Shown: piece by piece, positions 43,472 to 53,905 of the stretch
Layout: each line of letters begins with the position of its first letter
Numbering within the stretch: position 1 is the first letter of the stretch
Source: Streptomyces fumigatiscleroticus
GTDB taxonomy: Bacteria; Actinomycetota; Actinomycetes; Streptomycetales; Streptomycetaceae
NCBI RefSeq assembly: GCF_014647975.1
Contig: NZ_BMQF01000005.1
Span: 124,001 to 188,000, forward strand
Direction of reading: 5' to 3'
DNA: 64,000 nt
The notes under the pieces: model-generated
The model's database searches: none
What the model was told of the DNA's origin: nothing
The model's input: the letters and a program-made list of their open reading frames with translations, nothing else
Translations under genes and position numbers: made by a program

Positions 43472-44643
43472 AGACAGACCTCACGGACACCACGGCCAGC
43501 AAGATCAACAAGGCGCTGGTGCAGGGCCGCCGTGCCATCGGCACACCGGCCGTCGGCATGGTGCTCACGCTGGTCATCGTGACGGACGAGGAGAACGCCT
43601 ACGACGCGCTGAAGGCCGCCAACGACGCCTCCCGCGAGCACCCCTCGCGCACGCTGGTGGTCATCAAGCGCGTCTCCCGCTCGCCCCGCGACCGCACCCA
43701 GTCCCGGCTCGACGCCGAGGTGCGGCTGGGCGCGGAGGCGGGCACCGGCGAGACGATCGTGCTGCGGCTGTACGGCGAGATCGCCGACCACGCCCAGTCG
43801 GTCGTCCTGCCGCTGCTGCTCCCCGACGCCCCGGTGGTGGTGTGGTGGCCGGTGAACGCGCCGCTCGACCCGGCCAGCGACCCGCTGGGCGCGCTGGCCC
43901 AGCGCCGGGTGACCGACACCTACTCCGCCGAGGAGCCGGTGCGGGAGCTGGTCGCCCGCGCCGACACCTACAGCCCCGGCGACACCGACCTGTCCTGGAC
44001 CCGGATCACGCCCTGGCGCTCGATGCTGGCGGCGGCCCTGGACCAGGTCACCTGCGAGGTGCGGGGCGTGGAGGTGGAGGGCGAGGAGTTCAACCCGAGC
44101 TGCGAGCTGCTGGCGATGTGGCTCGCGGACCGGCTGGACGTCCCGGTGCGCCGCTCGCTGTCGGGCGGCCCCGGCCTGACGGCGGTCCGCATGGACACCA
44201 CCTGCGGCCCGATCGTCCTGGACCGGGCCGACGGCTCTCTTGCCACGCTCTCCATCCAGGGCCAGCCGGACCGTGCGGTGGCGCTCAAGCGCCGCGACAC
44301 GGCCGAGCTGATCGCGGAGGAGCTGCGGCGGCTGGACCCGGACGACACCTACGCGTCCGCCCTGCGCTACGGGGTGGACCGGCTGGGCGCGCCGGGCGGT
44401 GAGCCGTCCTTCGGCGCCGCGGCGCCGAAGGCGGCACCCGCCGCCGAAGACGGTGAAGCGGTCGCCAAAGGAGAACCCGGCACCGGAAGAGAAGCAGACG
44501 CCGGAGGGGAAGCAGGCTCCGGAGAAGAAGCAGGCTCCGGAGAAGAAGCGGTCGCTGATCCCGCTCCCGTCGAGACGGCTGCGAAAGCACCCGCGAAGGA
44601 AGCGGCGGCACAGGCGCCGGTGAGAAGGGCGGCAGCGAAGTGA
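43468..44643 (+). CDS. opcA: OpcA, glucose-6-phosphate dehydrogenase assembly/activating protein
   Basis: A 391-aa protein. The conserved part (1-310) shows KINKALVQGRRAIGTPAVGM, VIVTDEENAYDALKAAN, VVVWWPVNAPLDPASDPLG and SWTRITPWRSMLAAALDQVT, all OpcA features. OpcA promotes assembly or activation of the Zwf tetramer. The last about 75 residues are a low-complexity Ala/Glu/Gly tail with GSGEEA repeats and a basic end, likely flexible and species-variable. It overlaps zwf by ATGA and pgl by GTGA, keeping the three genes coupled. Confidence 0.95.
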   Translation: MKTDLTDTTASKINKALVQGRRAIGTPAVGMVLTLVIVTDEENAYDALKAANDASREHPSRTLVVIKRVSRSPRDRTQSRLDAEVRLGAEAGTGETIVLRLYGEIADHAQSVVLPLLLPDAPVVVWWPVNAPLDPASDPLGALAQRRVTDTYSAEEPVRELVARADTYSPGDTDLSWTRITPWRSMLAAALDQVTCEVRGVEVEGEEFNPSCELLAMWLADRLDVPVRRSLSGGPGLTAVRMDTTCGPIVLDRADGSLATLSIQGQPDRAVALKRRDTAELIAEELRRLDPDDTYASALRYGVDRLGAPGGEPSFGAAAPKAAPAAEDGEAVAKGEPGTGREADAGGEAGSGEEAGSGEEAVADPAPVETAAKAPAKEAAAQAPVRRAAAK

Positions 44644-45422
44644 GCACTCCCCAACTGGTCGTGCACCGGGACAAGGAGCTGATGGCACAGGCCGCGGCGG
44701 CCCGGCTGATCACGAAGATCGTGGACGCCCAGGCCTCGCGCGGCTCCGCGTCCGTCGTGCTGACCGGCGGCCGCAACGGCAACGGGCTGCTCGCGGCGCT
44801 CGCCGCCGCGCCGGCCCGGGACGCCGTCGACTGGGGCCGGCTGGACCTGTGGTGGGGCGACGAGCGGTTCCTGCCGGAGGGCGACGCGGAGCGCAACGTG
44901 ACGCAGGCGAAGGAGGCGCTGCTCGACTCGGTGCCGCTGGACCCGAAGCGCGTGCACGCCATGCCGGCGTCGGACGGCCCCCACGGCTTTGACGCGGACG
45001 CGGCGGCCGCCGCCTACGCGGAGGAGCTGGCCCGGGCCGCGGGCCCCGAGAACCACGGCGCGGTCCCGGCCTTCGACGTGCTGATGCTGGGCGTCGGCCC
45101 GGACACGCACGTGGCATCGCTCTTCCCTGAGCTGCCCGCGGTCCGCGAGACCGAGCGCACGGTGGTCGGCGTGCACGGCGCGCCCAAGCCGCCGCCCACC
45201 CGGCTCACCCTCACGCTCCCGGCGATCCGCGCCGCGCGCGAGGTGTGGCTGCTCGCCGCCGGCGAGGACAAGGCACAGGCCGCCGCGATCGCCCTGTCGG
45301 GTGCCGGTGAGATCCAGGCTCCGGCGGCGGGTGCGCGCGGTCGCGCCCGCACCCTGTGGCTGCTCGACGCGGCGGCGGCCTCGCAGCTGCCGAGGTCGCT
45401 GTACCCGCCGGCGTCGGCCTGA
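44640..45422 (+). CDS. pgl: 6-phosphogluconolactonase
   Basis: A 260-aa DevB-type lactonase: VVLTGGRNGNGLLAAL (about residues 39-54, phosphate-binding), the WWGDERFLPEGDAERN segment (about 75-90), and MLGVGPDTHVASLFP with the catalytic His (about 145-160). ARLTLTLPAIRAAREVWLL-like residues follow. It hydrolyses the lactone made by Zwf to 6-phosphogluconate. The GTG start overlaps the opcA stop. It is the last gene of the operon; a strong hairpin follows. Confidence 0.95.
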   Translation: MSTPQLVVHRDKELMAQAAAARLITKIVDAQASRGSASVVLTGGRNGNGLLAALAAAPARDAVDWGRLDLWWGDERFLPEGDAERNVTQAKEALLDSVPLDPKRVHAMPASDGPHGFDADAAAAAYAEELARAAGPENHGAVPAFDVLMLGVGPDTHVASLFPELPAVRETERTVVGVHGAPKPPPTRLTLTLPAIRAAREVWLLAAGEDKAQAAAIALSGAGEIQAPAAGARGRARTLWLLDAAAASQLPRSLYPPASA

Positions 45423-45426
45423 CCGT

Positions 45427-45464
45427 CCCCCGGCCCCCGCTCCGAACGGAAGCGGGGGCCGGGA
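45427..45464. terminator. bidirectional terminator after pgl
   Basis: A 13-bp stem (45429-45441 with 45451-45463) with a 9-nt loop, in the 63-bp gap between pgl and a facing membrane-protein gene. Confidence 0.82.
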
Positions 45465-45485
45465 CGCCGCGCTCACGGCCGAGCG

Positions 45486-46469
45486 CTACCTGCCGTACGG
45501 ATTCGGCGGGTACGGCCCCTGCGGACCGGGCCCGTAGGGATGCTGAGCACCTGGTGCGTACGGATACTGCGGACCCGGAGCGTACGGGTTCTGCGGCCCG
45601 GGAGCGTAGGGGTTCCGCGGACCCGGCGGATACGGGTGGCCGTGCGGGTTTCCGGTGTTCGTGAACGGGTTGCCCTGGGGCGGCACCTGCCCGTACGGGG
45701 CGTAGGGCGGCGGTGGCGGCACCGGGGTCGGCGGCAGGGCGGCCGGGTGGGTGGCCAGCCGGATGCCGAAGCCGCGCTCCAGTCGCCGCATCTCCAGCAG
45801 GGCGATGCCCGTCACCGTCACCGGCGCGCCCAGGATGAAGACGATCCCCATGGTGAGACTGAGCCCGTGCAGGTCTCCCGTGAGCAGGTCCGGGAGAGCC
45901 ATCAGCCAGGTCGTCACCGTGGCGAGCAGCGGCGGCAGGCAGCGGTGCACTCCCGCGGTACCGAAGAAGTTCCCGGACACGTGCACGGCCCCGCGCGCCA
46001 CGAAGCCGACCAGCCACAGCGCCACGGGCCCGAGCACCAGCACGAACAGTCCGCTGCCGCCCGCCGTCCGGAGCAGGAAGACCGTGGCCACGATCGACCC
46101 CACGAAGAGCAGCAGCAGCTTCAGCGAGTTCAGCAGCGGCTGCTTCAGGGCCCGTACCGTCCCGCCGCGCCGCCACACGTACAGCATCGCCCCGACCGTC
46201 AGCGGCGTGATGAACAGCAGGACGGCGGAGGCCGTCAGCATGTTCTCCAGCATCTCGTCGAAGGCGAAGCCGCCCTCGACGAAGGTGTAGACGCCGACCG
46301 CCGCGATCGTCCCGGCGATCAGCCGTACGCGTTTGAGCTGCTCCACCGCCGGGTCGACCGACTCCGGTATCCACGCCGGATGGAACACGGCGCGTGCCGC
46401 GTGCTTCGGGCTCAGCCACTGCCTCACCGTCAGCCCGCCGCCCGTCCAACTCCCCTGCGAACCAGACAC
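45486..46469 (-). CDS. hypothetical membrane protein with Pro/Tyr/Gly repeat tail
   Basis: A 327-aa protein with no named family. After a soluble start that includes PKHAARAVFHPAWIPESVDP, about six hydrophobic segments follow between residues 45 and 225 (AGTIAAVGVYTFVEGG; MLTASAVLLFITPLTVGAML; LKLLLLFVGSIVATVFLL; LFVLVLGPVALWLVGFVA). Residues about 245-327 are a cytoplasmic or extracellular tail of NPYAPGPQ-type repeats. Such tails occur in many Streptomyces membrane proteins and can mediate clustering. The GTG at 46469 starts it. Position between the pentose-phosphate operon and pgi does not reveal a role. Confidence 0.72.
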   Translation of the reverse strand: MSGSQGSWTGGGLTVRQWLSPKHAARAVFHPAWIPESVDPAVEQLKRVRLIAGTIAAVGVYTFVEGGFAFDEMLENMLTASAVLLFITPLTVGAMLYVWRRGGTVRALKQPLLNSLKLLLLFVGSIVATVFLLRTAGGSGLFVLVLGPVALWLVGFVARGAVHVSGNFFGTAGVHRCLPPLLATVTTWLMALPDLLTGDLHGLSLTMGIVFILGAPVTVTGIALLEMRRLERGFGIRLATHPAALPPTPVPPPPPYAPYGQVPPQGNPFTNTGNPHGHPYPPGPRNPYAPGPQNPYAPGPQYPYAPGAQHPYGPGPQGPYPPNPYGR

Positions 46470-46561
46470 CTTGCACTCCCCCGAGCCATGGCTTCCATGA
46501 TCGCGGGGGAGTCTACGGGAAGCGGACGGTCATGCGCCGCCCGCTTTCCCGCGCCCTGATC

Positions 46562-48217
46562 TCACTGCCGGCCGCGCAGCTCCCGGTAGGCGGCGACCAG
46601 GGCCTTGGTGGAGGCGTCGAGGCCGGGTACCTCGGCGCCCTCGGTGAGGGCCGGCTCGATCCGCTTGGCGAGCACCTTGCCGAGTTCGACGCCCCACTGG
46701 TCGAAGGAGTCGATGTTCCACACCGCGCCCTGGACGAACACCTTGTGCTCGTACAACGCCACGAGCTGGCCGAGCACCGACGGGGTCAGCTCGGTGGCGA
46801 GGACGGTGGTCGTGGGATGGTCGCCGCGGAACGTCTTGTGCGGCACCAGCTCCTCCGGCACGCCCTCCGCGCGCACCTCGTCCGGGGTCTTGCCGAACGC
46901 CAGCGCCTGCGTCTGCGCGAAGAAGTTGGCCATCAGCAGGTCGTGCTGGGCCTTCAGCCGGTCGCTCAGCTCGGGGACCGGCCGGGCGAAGCCGATGAAG
47001 TCCGCCGGAATCAGCTTGGTGCCCTGGTGGATGAGCTGGTAGTACGCGTGCTGTCCGTTGGTGCCCGGCGTGCCCCACACCACCGGCCCGGTCTCCCAGT
47101 CGGTCTCGCGCCCGTCCCGGTCGACCGACTTGCCGTTGGACTCCATGTCCAGCTGCTGGAGGTAGGCGGTGAACTTGGACAGGTAGTGGCTGTAGGGCAG
47201 CACCGCGTGCGACTGGGCGCCGTGGAAGTTGCCGTACCAGATGCCCAGCAGGCCTAGCAGCAGCGGGACGTTGGACTCGGCGGGCGCGGTGCGGAAGTGC
47301 TCGTCGACGAGGCGGAAGCCGTCGAGCATCTCCCGGAAGGCGTCCGGGCCGATGGCGATCATCAGCGCCAGCCCGATCGCGGAGTCGTAGGAGTAGCGGC
47401 CGCCGACCCAGTCCCAGAACTCGAACATGTTGGCCGTGTCGATGCCGAACTCGGCGACCTTCTCGGCATTGGTCGACAGCGCCACGAAGTGCTTGGCGAC
47501 CGCCTCGGGACCGGCCCCCAGCTGCTCCAGCAGCCAGCTGCGGGCGGAGGTGGCGTTGGTGACCGTCTCGATGGTGGTGAACGTCTTGGAGGCGATGACG
47601 AACAGCGTCTCCGCCGCGTCCAGGTCACGGGTGGCCTCGTGCAGGTCGGCGCCGTCGACGTTGGAGACGAAACGGACGGTCAGACCGCGGTCGGTGTACA
47701 CGCGCAGCGCCTCGTACGCCATCGCCGGGCCCAGGTCGGAGCCGCCGATGCCGATGTTGACCACGTTCCTGATGCGCTTGCCGGTGTGGCCGGTCCAGGC
47801 GCCGGAGCGGACCCGCTCGGCGAAGCCGGCCATCTTGTCGAGCACGGCGTGCACCTTGGGCACGACGTTCTCCCCGTCGACCTCGATCACCGCGTCGCGC
47901 GGCGCCCGCAGCGCGGTGTGCAGCACGGCCCGGTGCTCCGTGACGTTGATCTTCTCGCCCCGGAACATGGCGTCCCGCAGGCCGAAGACGCCGGTGGCGG
48001 CGGCCAGTTCCCTGAGCAGCCGCAGGGTCTCGTCGGTGACGAGGTGCTTGGAGTAGTCGACGTGGAGGTCGCCGACCCGGAGGACATAGCCGGAGCCGCG
48101 GCCCGGGTCGGCGGCGAACAGCTCGCGCAGCCGCACCTCGCCGAGCTCCTCACGGTGCTTGGCCAGAGCGGTCCACTCGGGCATCTGGTTGAGCCTGGTA
48201 CGGCCGTCTGCGTTCAT
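46562..48217 (-). CDS. pgi: glucose-6-phosphate isomerase
   Basis: A 551-aa full-length isomerase. [18 protein letters not shown] (about residues 152-169), [49 protein letters not shown] (about 275), the His-containing [20 protein letters not shown] and the terminal [20 protein letters not shown] are signature motifs. It interconverts glucose-6-phosphate and fructose-6-phosphate, linking glycolysis and the neighbouring pentose-phosphate genes. ATG 48217 starts it; it appears monocistronic. Confidence 0.97.
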   Translation of the reverse strand: MNADGRTRLNQMPEWTALAKHREELGEVRLRELFAADPGRGSGYVLRVGDLHVDYSKHLVTDETLRLLRELAAATGVFGLRDAMFRGEKINVTEHRAVLHTALRAPRDAVIEVDGENVVPKVHAVLDKMAGFAERVRSGAWTGHTGKRIRNVVNIGIGGSDLGPAMAYEALRVYTDRGLTVRFVSNVDGADLHEATRDLDAAETLFVIASKTFTTIETVTNATSARSWLLEQLGAGPEAVAKHFVALSTNAEKVAEFGIDTANMFEFWDWVGGRYSYDSAIGLALMIAIGPDAFREMLDGFRLVDEHFRTAPAESNVPLLLGLLGIWYGNFHGAQSHAVLPYSHYLSKFTAYLQQLDMESNGKSVDRDGRETDWETGPVVWGTPGTNGQHAYYQLIHQGTKLIPADFIGFARPVPELSDRLKAQHDLLMANFFAQTQALAFGKTPDEVRAEGVPEELVPHKTFRGDHPTTTVLATELTPSVLGQLVALYEHKVFVQGAVWNIDSFDQWGVELGKVLAKRIEPALTEGAEVPGLDASTKALVAAYRELRGRQ

Positions 48218-48309
48218 GTCGGACTTCAGCCTTCTTTCGTCCTGGTCCCAGCTGTTCGTGCGGCTGCCCCGCCGCGTCCCTTGCCCGCTGCCGGTCCCAA
48301 CCTAATTGA

Positions 48310-49578
48310 TCAGCGGGCGGCCCGAGCCGTGGTCGCGCCGTCGTCCGGCACAACAATCGGTACGTCCGGCTTGCGCCCGGGTATCAGCGCGGCGACGGAC
48401 AGGACGAAGAAGGCGGCGGCGAGCAGCGCCGGGGTGTTCCGCCCCCAGGCGGTGGCGACGGCTCCGCCCAGCAGCGCGCCCAGCGGGGCACCGGCCACCG
48501 CCAGGGTGCGGAAGGCGGAGCCCACCCGGCCCAGCAGACCGGCGGGGGTGCGCTGCTGCATCAGGGTGGTCGTGTTGACGTTCCACACCATGCCCATGAA
48601 CCCGAACACGCCCATGGCGGCCACCAGGGCGGCCAGGCTGCGCACCGAACCCATGACGACGAGCGCCGCGGTCTGCACGCATCCGGCGGCCAGCACCGCC
48701 CGCACCCGCCCCAGGCGGCCGACGAGCCACCGGTTGGCCGCTCCCCCGGCCAGACCGCCGGCCGCGTAGGCGGTCACCGCCACGGCGTATCCCGCGTCGC
48801 CCGCGCCGAGCCAGCCGGTCACCAGGACCACGAGGGTGGCGATGAGGGCGCCGACCCCGATGTTGCACAGGGCGGTGGCGGCGCACAGCCCGCGCAGCGC
48901 CCGGTCGCGGCCGAGGGCGCGCAGTCCCTGCGCGATCTCCCGGCGCAGGGTGCTGCCCGACGGTCTCGCCTTCCGCGCGGGCGGGCCGGTCCGCAGCGAG
49001 GCCACCAGTGCGGCGGCGGCCAGGAAGGTCACGGCGTCCGCCGCGAAGGGCGCGGCGGTGCCCGCCGCCAGCAGCAGCGGCGCGGCCGGCGCGCCGAGCA
49101 GGCCGCTCGCCACCCGTTGGCCGGTCATCAGGCGCGCGTTGGCGCTGCCGAGCGCCTCGTGGTCCACCAGGGCGGGCAGCAGGGCCGTGGCGGCGTTGTC
49201 GAAGAGCGTCTGGAGGGTGGTGAGGGCGAAGGCGAGCGCGACGAGCAGCCAGATCGAGGCCTGGCCCAGCGCGACGGCCAGGGCGAAGCCCGCGACCAGC
49301 AGCCCTCGTACCGTGTCGACGGCCCACATCGCGCGCCGCTGGTCCACCCGGTCGGCGACGGCGCCGCCGAGCAGCCCGAAGAGGATCCAGGGAAGATAAC
49401 CGCAGGCGGTGACGGAGGCGACGAGCAACGGCTCGCCGGTCAGCTCCACGGCGAGCAGCGGCAGCGCGGCCGTACGGAGCGCGTCACCGAAGCCGGAGAG
49501 CACGGCGGCGCTCCACAGCCGCCCGAATCCCCCGCGCCAGGCGGGCGCCACCGCGCCCCCCGCGTCGACCGTCGTCAC
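48310..49578 (-). CDS. MFS-family transporter
   Basis: A 422-aa membrane protein with 12 hydrophobic segments in two sets of six. The loop-2/3 motif GGAVADRVDQRRAMWAVD (about residues 70-87) is the MFS motif A, and LQTLFDNAATALLPALV resembles the enterobactin-exporter-like (MFS_3) subgroup. The second half begins near LRGLCAATALCNIGVGALIA. It is probably a drug or metabolite exporter driven by the proton gradient; substrate unknown. GTG 49578 is used. It lies downstream of rbpA on the same strand but behind a hairpin. Confidence 0.88.
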   Translation of the reverse strand: MTTVDAGGAVAPAWRGGFGRLWSAAVLSGFGDALRTAALPLLAVELTGEPLLVASVTACGYLPWILFGLLGGAVADRVDQRRAMWAVDTVRGLLVAGFALAVALGQASIWLLVALAFALTTLQTLFDNAATALLPALVDHEALGSANARLMTGQRVASGLLGAPAAPLLLAAGTAAPFAADAVTFLAAAALVASLRTGPPARKARPSGSTLRREIAQGLRALGRDRALRGLCAATALCNIGVGALIATLVVLVTGWLGAGDAGYAVAVTAYAAGGLAGGAANRWLVGRLGRVRAVLAAGCVQTAALVVMGSVRSLAALVAAMGVFGFMGMVWNVNTTTLMQQRTPAGLLGRVGSAFRTLAVAGAPLGALLGGAVATAWGRNTPALLAAAFFVLSVAALIPGRKPDVPIVVPDDGATTARAAR

Positions 49579-49678
49579 GGACTCCCCCTCACGTCGCGTC
49601 CATGCACCAACGTAGAGGGCACCACTGACAACGGGTCGGCGGACGGACGTCCGCCGGGGTGCACCGGGGTACGGAACG

Positions 49679-49714
49679 GGCCCGGCCGGGCACCTCGCGG
49701 TACCCGGCCGGGCC
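49679..49714 (-). terminator. terminator after rbpA
   Basis: A 12-bp perfect stem (49679-49690 with 49703-49714) and 12-nt loop, 7 bp past the rbpA stop. Confidence 0.78.
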
Positions 49715-49721
49715 TCAACTC

Positions 49722-50057
49722 CTAGATCTCGCCCCGCAGTTTGGCGAGCGCCTCGGCGAGGATCGCCTCGCCGTCCGCGTCGCTGCGGCGCTCACGCACA
49801 TACGCCAGATGCGTCTTGTAGGGCTCGGTGCGCGGCGGGTCCGGCGGGTTGTCCCGGTCCTGTCCGGCTGGGAAGCCGCAGCGGGGACAGTCCCAGGTCT
49901 CGGGCACCTGCGCGTCGCTGGCGAAGCTCGGCTGTGTCTCGTGCCCGTTGGAACACCAGAAGGAGACGCGCAGACGCGGCGCGGACTCGCCCCGCTCGGC
50001 CTCGCCCATCGGCCCCGCCCCGACCCGGCTTCCTCGGATCGCGTTGCCACTTGCCAC
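49722..50057 (-). CDS. rbpA: RNA polymerase-binding protein RbpA
   Basis: A 111-aa actinobacterial transcription factor. The N-terminal basic region MASGNAIRGSRVGAGPMGEA is followed by a zinc fold with VSFWCSNGHETQP and ETWDCPRCGFPAG (Cys/His ligands), the basic linker DNPPDPPRTEPYKTH, and the sigma-interacting domain LAYVRERRSDADGEAILAEA. RbpA stabilises HrdB-containing RNA polymerase and open complexes and affects rifampicin tolerance. GTG 50057 starts it, with GGGAG about 9 bp upstream. A HrdB-like promoter is visible 65-95 bp upstream. Confidence 0.96.
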   Translation of the reverse strand: MASGNAIRGSRVGAGPMGEAERGESAPRLRVSFWCSNGHETQPSFASDAQVPETWDCPRCGFPAGQDRDNPPDPPRTEPYKTHLAYVRERRSDADGEAILAEALAKLRGEI

Positions 50058-50123
50058 GGTCGTAACTCCCTGCGTGATGGTGCCGCAAAGCGAGTCGGCG
50101 TTTCGCTTCGCTGCGAGCGCCTC

Positions 50124-50151
50124 AGTCTACGTAAGGCCCAACGCGCGTCCA
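50124..50151 (-). promoter_or_regulatory. candidate promoter of rbpA
   Basis: On the minus strand TGGACG (50151-50146) and TAGACT (50129-50124) are separated by 16 bp. They match the principal-sigma pattern and lie upstream of rbpA. No SigR-type GGAAT element was seen nearby. Confidence 0.4.
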
Positions 50152-50269
50152 GTCATCGGAGTTACCTCCCCCACATCCAGACGCAAGCCCCATGATAGGC
50201 CGCGCTTCCGAGCGCGTACCCAACATGGGGCCTTACGGGGAAAAGTCCGTGCCGCGTGCGAGGCGCCGA

Positions 50270-50506
50270 TCAGCTGTTCGACTTCATCAGGATGCCCAGC
50301 ACGATGATGCACGCGAACCAGAGCAGACCGATCACGAGGGTGATCCGGTCCAGGTTGCGCTCGGCGACCGAGGAGCCGCCGACGGACGACTGCATGCCGC
50401 CACCGAACATGTCGGAGAGGCCGCCGCCCTTCCCCTTGTGCATCAGCACCAGCAGCATCAGCAGCAGGCTGAAGACGATCAGGGCGATCGAGAACCCCAA
50501 AACCAC
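50270..50506 (-). CDS. secG: preprotein translocase subunit SecG
   Basis: A 78-aa protein with two membrane helices: GFSIALIVFSLLLMLLVLMH (residues 4-23) and ITLVIGLLWFACIIVLGILM (about 55-74). They are linked by the conserved cytoplasmic loop KGKGGGLSDMFGGGMQSSVG. It assists SecYE protein export. The GTG at 50506 is selected because it puts the first helix at the N-terminus as in all SecG proteins. It follows tpiA by 95 bp, the usual arrangement in actinobacteria. Confidence 0.95.
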   Translation of the reverse strand: MVLGFSIALIVFSLLLMLLVLMHKGKGGGLSDMFGGGMQSSVGGSSVAERNLDRITLVIGLLWFACIIVLGILMKSNS

Positions 50507-50601
50507 AGCTGGACCAACTCTCTCGGATTCGGATGGACGACGCGGGGCCCAGCACACTGCTGGACCCCGCAAGGGTACGACGATTCGCTCCTACCGCATA
50601 C

Positions 50602-51378
50602 TCACTGGTCGCGGAAGCGGACGATCTTGACGAACTCGTCGGCGTCCAGCGAGGCGCCGCCGACCAGAGCGCCGTCGATGTCGGGCTGCGCCATGATCTC
50701 CGCGACGTTGCCGGACTTCACGGAGCCGCCGTACTGGATGCGGACCTTGTCGGCCACCTCCTGCGAGTACAGCTCGGCGATCTTGCCACGGATCGCGGCG
50801 CAGACCTCCTGGGCGTCGTCGGCGCCGCAGACCTTGCCGGTGCCGATGGCCCAGACGGGCTCGTAGGCGATCACGACGGTCTCGGCCTGGTCGGCCGGGA
50901 GCTCCTTCAGACCGCCCTCGACCTGGGCGAGGGTGTGGGTGACGTGGTTGCCCGCGTCACGGACCTCCAGCTCCTCGCCGACGCACAGGATCGGGGTCAG
51001 ACCGTGCTTGTAGGCGGCCTTGACCTTGGCGTTCACCAGCTCGTCGGTCTCGGCGTGGTACTGCCGGCGCTCGCTGTGGCCGATCGCCACGTAGGTGCAC
51101 TTCAGCTTGGCCAGCATCGGACCGGAGATCTCACCGGTGTAGGCGCCGCCGTCGTGCGCCGAGATGTCCTGGGCGCCGTACTTGATCTGGAGCTTGTCGC
51201 CCTCGACCAGGGTCTGCACCGAGCGCAGGTCGGTGAAGGGCGGCAGGACGGCGACCTCGACGGCCTCGTAGTCCTTGTCGGCCAGGGCGAAGGCGAGCTT
51301 CTGGACGTGGGCGATGGCCTCCAGGTGGTTGAGGTTCATCTTCCAGTTGCCCGCCATCAGCGGCATGCGGGTGCTCAT
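50602..51378 (-). CDS. tpiA: triose-phosphate isomerase
   Basis: A 258-aa TIM barrel. [11 protein letters not shown] (N-terminal Asn/Lys of the active site), [16 protein letters not shown] (catalytic His, about residue 100), and the loop-6 signature [13 protein letters not shown] with the catalytic Glu (about 172) followed by [12 protein letters not shown] are all intact. It interconverts dihydroxyacetone phosphate and glyceraldehyde-3-phosphate. It begins 6 bp after pgk, so the two are co-transcribed. Confidence 0.97.
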   Translation of the reverse strand: MSTRMPLMAGNWKMNLNHLEAIAHVQKLAFALADKDYEAVEVAVLPPFTDLRSVQTLVEGDKLQIKYGAQDISAHDGGAYTGEISGPMLAKLKCTYVAIGHSERRQYHAETDELVNAKVKAAYKHGLTPILCVGEELEVRDAGNHVTHTLAQVEGGLKELPADQAETVVIAYEPVWAIGTGKVCGADDAQEVCAAIRGKIAELYSQEVADKVRIQYGGSVKSGNVAEIMAQPDIDGALVGGASLDADEFVKIVRFRDQ

Positions 51379-51384
51379 CGAGCG

Positions 51385-52596
51385 TCAGTCCTCCAGTGCG
51401 GCGAGGCCGGGGAGCGTCTTGCCCTCGAGGTATTCGAGGGAGGCGCCGCCACCGGTCGAGATGTGGCCGAATGCGTTCTCGTCGAAGCCCAGCGTGCGCA
51501 CGGCGGCGGCGGAGTCGCCGCCGCCGACGACCGTGAAGCCCTCGGAGTCGACGAGGGCCTGGGCGACCGCCTTGGTGCCCTCGGCGTAGTCGGGGTGCTC
51601 GAAGACGCCCATGGGGCCGTTCCAGAAGACGGTGGCCGCGTCGGCGAGCTTCGAGGCGTACAGCGTGCGGGTCTCGGGGCCGATGTCCAGGCCCTCCTGG
51701 TCGGCCGGGATGGCGTCCGCGGCGACGGTGGTGGGGTTGGCCGGGGCCTTGGTCTTCAGGTCCGGGAACTCGGACGAGACCAGGACGTCGACCGGCAGCA
51801 CCAGCTCGACGCCGTTCTTCTCGGCGCGCTCCATGTACTCCTTGACGGCCGGGATCTGGTCCTCCTGAAGGAGGGAGATGCCGACCTCGTAGCCCTTGGC
51901 CTTGAGAAAGGTGTACGCCATGCCGCCGCCGATGAGCAGCCGGTCGGCCTTGCCGAGCAGCTGGTCGATGACGGCGAGCTTGTCGGAGACCTTGGCGCCG
52001 CCGAGGGCGACGACGTAGGGCCGCTTCACGTCATCGGTGAGCTTCTTCAGCACGCCGACCTCGGTGGCGATGAGATGGCCGGCGTAGTGCGGCAGGCGCT
52101 TCGGAAGGTCGAAGACCGAGGCGTGCTTGCGGTGCACGGCGCCGAAGCCGTCGCCGACGTAGACGTCCGCGAGCGCGGCCAGCTGATCGGCGAAGGCGGC
52201 GCGCTCGGTGTCGTCCTTGGACGTCTCGCCGGCGTTGAAGCGCAGGTTCTCCACGACCGCCACCTGGCCGTCGGTGAGAGCGGAGACGGTGGACGTGGCG
52301 GACTCGCCGACGGTGTCCTCGGCGAAGGCGACCTCGGCGCCGAGCAGCTCGCCCAGGCGCGCGGCGGCCGGAGCCAGGGAGAAGGCCGGGTCCGGGGCAC
52401 CCTTGGGGCGGCCCAGGTGGGAGGCGACGACCACGCGCGCGCCCGCCTCGGCGAGCGCCTTGACGGTGGGCAGCACGGCGCGGATACGGCCGTCGTCGGT
52501 GATGGTGGTGCCGTCCAGCGGCACGTTGAGGTCGGCGCGGACGAAGACCCGCTTGCCCGCGACGCCGTCGGAGAGAAGCTCGTCGATCGTCTTCAT
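51385..52596 (-). CDS. pgk: phosphoglycerate kinase
   Basis: A 403-aa enzyme. [20 protein letters not shown] (about residues 15-34), the substrate-binding SHLGRPKG (about 60), NLRFNAGE and the C-terminal nucleotide domain with [18 protein letters not shown] and [15 protein letters not shown] are present. It makes ATP from 1,3-bisphosphoglycerate. It is second in gap-pgk-tpiA-secG; a strong hairpin separates it from gap. Confidence 0.97.
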   Translation of the reverse strand: MKTIDELLSDGVAGKRVFVRADLNVPLDGTTITDDGRIRAVLPTVKALAEAGARVVVASHLGRPKGAPDPAFSLAPAAARLGELLGAEVAFAEDTVGESATSTVSALTDGQVAVVENLRFNAGETSKDDTERAAFADQLAALADVYVGDGFGAVHRKHASVFDLPKRLPHYAGHLIATEVGVLKKLTDDVKRPYVVALGGAKVSDKLAVIDQLLGKADRLLIGGGMAYTFLKAKGYEVGISLLQEDQIPAVKEYMERAEKNGVELVLPVDVLVSSEFPDLKTKAPANPTTVAADAIPADQEGLDIGPETRTLYASKLADAATVFWNGPMGVFEHPDYAEGTKAVAQALVDSEGFTVVGGGDSAAAVRTLGFDENAFGHISTGGGASLEYLEGKTLPGLAALED

Positions 52597-52652
52597 GAGG
52601 AACTCCTGGGGAGGGCTCGTGATCGCAAAGAAGGGTGATCTGTACGTGAGTC

Positions 52653-52690
52653 AGGGCTCGGGCGGCGCGAGGTCGCGCCGCCCGAGCCCT
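52653..52690 (-). terminator. 17-bp hairpin between gap and pgk
   Basis: AGGGCTCGGGCGGCGCG (52653-52669) pairs with its exact complement (52674-52690) around AGGT, about 30 bp after the gap stop. It could end most gap transcripts, so that pgk and later genes are read at a lower level, or protect a processed gap mRNA end. Confidence 0.8.
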
Positions 52691-52720
52691 GCTCTCACAT
52701 CGAGGTGCCTGCTCTGCTGA

Positions 52721-53794
<1,074 letters not shown>

Positions 53795-53853
53795 TTACGA
53801 CCCTACCTCCCTGACGCGCCGGGGGTGACATCGAGATGCCCCATACACGGCAG

Positions 53854-53889
53854 GGCGGTCCGTACCCGCTGGTAGGGGTACGGACCGCC
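53854..53889 (-). terminator. terminator after the M14 carboxypeptidase gene
   Basis: A 14-bp perfect stem (53854-53867 with 53876-53889) with an 8-nt loop, 16 bp past the stop, before the gap promoter region. Confidence 0.82.
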
Positions 53890-53905
53890 TGGGCGTGAGG
53901 CCTGC

